The notes below the pieces were generated by a model, which saw only the letters and a list, made by a program, of their open reading frames with translations, did not search any database and was not told where the DNA came from. Shown in pieces: positions 62,582-64,000 of a stretch of 64,000 nt of DNA; the stretch's first letter is position 1, and every line of letters starts with the position of its first letter. The translations under genes and the position numbers were made by a program. Origin of the DNA: Mariprofundus ferrooxydans PV-1 (GTDB lineage Bacteria; Pseudomonadota; Zetaproteobacteria; Mariprofundales; Mariprofundaceae); the NCBI RefSeq assembly GCF_000153765.1, contig NZ_DS022294.1, forward strand, positions 620,836-684,835, read 5' to 3'.

Positions 62582-62867
62582 GATCCGCCTGACTTATGTG
62601 CTTGTTGATAAACAGCGTCGGTTGGCCGTCAAACTGATCCAGGCATTTTCGCGAACAGAAGCGGTAAAGGTTGCCCTCGTGCATCACCCCATAGCCTTTT
62701 TTCGGATCAACCTCCCTGCCGCACACCGGGTCGATGAATTTGCCCTGAGCCGTATCGTTTTTTACTGCATGGTCACCGTGACCATGCACCATATGAGCAC
62801 CGCAGCCAAAACGCATCATCACATAAAACAGCAATGCGAAGACGATAAGCGAGCCTAATCCTTCCAT
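62565..62867 (-). CDS. membrane-anchored YHS-domain protein
   Basis: A 100-residue protein with an N-terminal membrane helix (LIVFALLFYVMMRFGCG), a His-rich linker (HMVHGHGDH) and a C-terminal YHS domain (KFIDPVCGREVDPKKGYG, then YRFCSRKCLDQF). It starts at ATG 62867 after GGAGGT. The His cluster near the membrane may pass metal to the YHS Cys residues. It is the first gene of the CFA-GlgP group. Confidence 0.9.
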   Translation of the reverse strand: MEGLGSLIVFALLFYVMMRFGCGAHMVHGHGDHAVKNDTAQGKFIDPVCGREVDPKKGYGVMHEGNLYRFCSRKCLDQFDGQPTLFINKHISQADHEHQS

Positions 62868-62998
62868 ATTCTACCTCCTTGGCTGGTCATGATAATAAAG
62901 GCCAGATACTGGGGATGACAGATGAGGGCATAGATGCCGGAATTGACCAGCAGCAGCGTCCACAGGCCATAATCATAGGAAACGGCAGGTGCGGTCAT
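62855..62998 (-). CDS. 47-residue membrane peptide, possible ICMT remnant
   Basis: A short frame from ATG 62998 to TAG 62855-62857, overlapping the start of the YHS gene. It has one hydrophobic helix and the stretch GIYALICHPQYLAF, which resembles the ICMT signature (GLYALVRHPQYTGLF) with the conserved Arg replaced by Cys. It could be a decayed piece of an ICMT gene or a small leader peptide. No good ribosome site is seen. Confidence 0.4.
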   Translation of the reverse strand: MTAPAVSYDYGLWTLLLVNSGIYALICHPQYLAFIIMTSQGGRIWKD

Positions 62999-63133
62999 CA
63001 GCCTATCGCCTCGCTATCCAGCAGGAAGCAGGAAGCAGGTCATGTCATCATGAGAGATATTCAGGCATCGCACAATAACCTCCGGTCTGTGTCTGTCCGT
63101 GGGGTAGTATAGAGGGTTGGTGTAACACACAGG

Positions 63134-63541
63134 TCAAGTATCCATCGCATCAATGAGTCGACAAATCGAGCCCTCGTCCGGCATGCCATCTTCCATGCTC
63201 TGCCACTGACTGTCTGCCAGCTCCATCCGATCCTGTAATGCCAGCAGTTCATCTATGCGCTGACGGTTTTCTTCGATGCGTCGCCGGATGATTGCCCTCA
63301 CCCGTGGGCAGGGGGAATCCCCGGCCTCCGCATCGGCGAATACATCGGTGATTTCAGCCAGCGTAAAGCCGAGCGACTTGGCGCGGCAAATAAATCGCAA
63401 GCGGTCGACATCCAGCATAGAAAACCGGCGATAACCATTCACCGGATCGCGAACAGGGCGTAGCAACCCGGTTCGTACATAATAACGTACCGTATCCGGT
63501 GTGACGTTGACTGCCGTAGCCAAACCCTTGACCGTCATCAT
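63134..63541 (-). CDS. MerR-family metal-responsive regulator
   Basis: A 135-residue regulator. The winged helix-turn-helix (VKGLATAVNVTPDTVRYYV) leads to the family's long dimerisation helix. Cys residues in GDSPCPRV and in GSICRLID near the C-terminus suggest a ZntR/CadR-like metal pocket; the paired Cys of CueR is not seen. Members activate promoters with 19-20 base spacers. Such a promoter was not identified with confidence nearby, so targets are unknown. It starts at ATG 63541 or 63538. Confidence 0.88.
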   Translation of the reverse strand: MMTVKGLATAVNVTPDTVRYYVRTGLLRPVRDPVNGYRRFSMLDVDRLRFICRAKSLGFTLAEITDVFADAEAGDSPCPRVRAIIRRRIEENRQRIDELLALQDRMELADSQWQSMEDGMPDEGSICRLIDAMDT

Positions 63542-63550
63542 ACCCAGACC

Positions 63551-63880
63551 TCAGTCAGCACTATCGACACACGGTTCGGATCGGGTGCGGATGTGATAGA
63601 ATTGTTCTACCGGCAGGATGCCTACGATGCCATCACCGGACATGCCGGTATGCGCCGCGTCCATAATACAGCGGGCAATCGCATTCGCCTCGGACGTCTG
63701 GCAGAAGATTTCGATGCGGGCATGACGGCATGTCATGTCATGCCGGTAAAAGTTATGATATTCACCGTAGCCGCGCACCTGAGTGACGCTGAGTCCGGAA
63801 ACGTGCATGGCATTCAGCGCTTTTTCTACCTCTTCCAGTTTCTCACTTATGATAATAGCCATCACTTTTTTGTATTTCAT
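63551..63880 (-). CDS. P-II-like signalling protein
   Basis: A 109-residue P-II-type protein starting at ATG 63880 after GGAGCAGG. It keeps the P-II ferredoxin-like strands and the end motif GDGIVGILPVEQFYHIRTR. The T-loop part (GYGEYHNFYRHDMTCRHAR) lacks the usual uridylylation Tyr context and carries His and Cys. P-II-like proteins of this type are common next to metal RND pumps and probably sense a metal or nucleotide rather than nitrogen. The next gene, upstream, runs off the window edge. Confidence 0.85.
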   Translation of the reverse strand: MKYKKVMAIIISEKLEEVEKALNAMHVSGLSVTQVRGYGEYHNFYRHDMTCRHARIEIFCQTSEANAIARCIMDAAHTGMSGDGIVGILPVEQFYHIRTRSEPCVDSAD

Positions 63881-63890
63881 GTCCTGCTCC

Positions 63891-64000
63891 CTATCCCTTT
63901 GCCGGTGGTTTATTGCAGCAGGCGGCATCGCCTGTTGCCAGATTATCAAGCTCATTTTCTTCGGTGTATTGAACCCAGCCGCGCTTGAGCCGTGCGGCCC
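63891..64000 (-). CDS. 3' end of an unidentified gene, cut by the right edge
   Basis: One frame on the minus strand reads RLKRGWVQYTEENELDNL and then GDAACCNKPPAKG to a stop at 63891-63893. The Cys-Cys near the end could bind metal. It ends ten bases before the P-II gene start, so they are likely one operon. By context it may be an RND pump subunit, but too little is visible to name it. Confidence 0.6.
   Translation of the reverse strand, partial: AARLKRGWVQYTEENELDNLATGDAACCNKPPAKG

Overview
The window looks like chromosome from a Gram-negative proteobacterium: TolC-type and porin outer-membrane proteins, lipoproteins, LysR, AraC and NtrC regulators, a Fur-box-like site and an iron superoxide dismutase. 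A fused single-heme cytochrome and porin protein (39153-40604) resembles the Cyc2-like family of iron oxidisers, so a marine or iron-oxidising lineage such as the Zetaproteobacteria is possible. That placement is an inference. Most genes are visibly GC-balanced. The block at 3.1-14.3 kb is much richer in AT and is foreign.

Left part (1-24 kb). A 60-61 bp tandem array runs off the left edge. It is followed by a long GAF/multi-PAS hybrid histidine kinase gene (589-3093, continuing at 14354-15457). The gene is split exactly in its H-box by an 11,260 bp integrative and mobilizable element. The junctions can be read to the base: a shared AA dinucleotide, and a reconstructed attP with perfect 9 bp inverted arms placed symmetrically around it. 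The element carries a large serine recombinase, a ribbon-helix-helix protein, a MobA/MobL relaxase with an RSF1010/IncQ-like oriT, its own hybrid histidine kinase whose first membrane segment is a (Val-Ala)7 microsatellite, a PstS-like binding protein, and a four-gene cassette. The cassette holds a Lon-like AAA ATPase without protease, a metallophosphoesterase, an FCP1-like HAD phosphatase and a small acidic protein, and is bracketed by two copies of a two-hairpin repeat. Chromosomal housekeeping and regulatory genes follow (tag, a SPOR protein, an NAD-binding protein with a divergent LysR regulator, an AraC/GyrI regulator, a GFA/ABM fusion, sodB), with two decayed genes (TfoX-like, WYL-like).

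Middle (24-42 kb). A tRNA-Arg(CCG) with an upstream 5'-half copy and arrays of GTGACCA heptamers looks like the scar of a tRNA-targeting island. Next comes a metal efflux locus (CzcI-like, outer-membrane factor, membrane fusion protein, HME-RND pump, P1B-2 ATPase), flanked in inverted orientation by a broken and an intact DUF1232 gene. After it lie TauE/SafE, RcnA-like and RcnR-like nickel/cobalt genes with an operator, a methyltransferase, HU, and a minus-strand group with a lipoprotein, a His-rich membrane protein and the cytochrome-porin fusion.

Right part (42-64 kb), almost all on the minus strand. One probable operon couples CcdA, a lycopene-cyclase-like membrane protein, a CBS protein, a ferredoxin:thioredoxin reductase catalytic subunit with a perfect CPC-x16-CPC-x8-CHC signature, and a histidine kinase/NtrC pair. 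An IS4-family element with a 9 bp target duplication now sits just upstream of it. The other part is a dense YHS-domain island: a CopA ATPase with two YHS domains, a YHS/HD-GYP protein, a degenerate receiver, cytochrome c, an FAD oxidoreductase, patatin, a YHS/LOG-like protein, a Met-rich periplasmic protein, methyltransferases, glucan phosphorylase, CFA synthase, a MerR regulator and a P-II-like protein. Its likely theme is copper or silver handling with envelope and redox stress responses.
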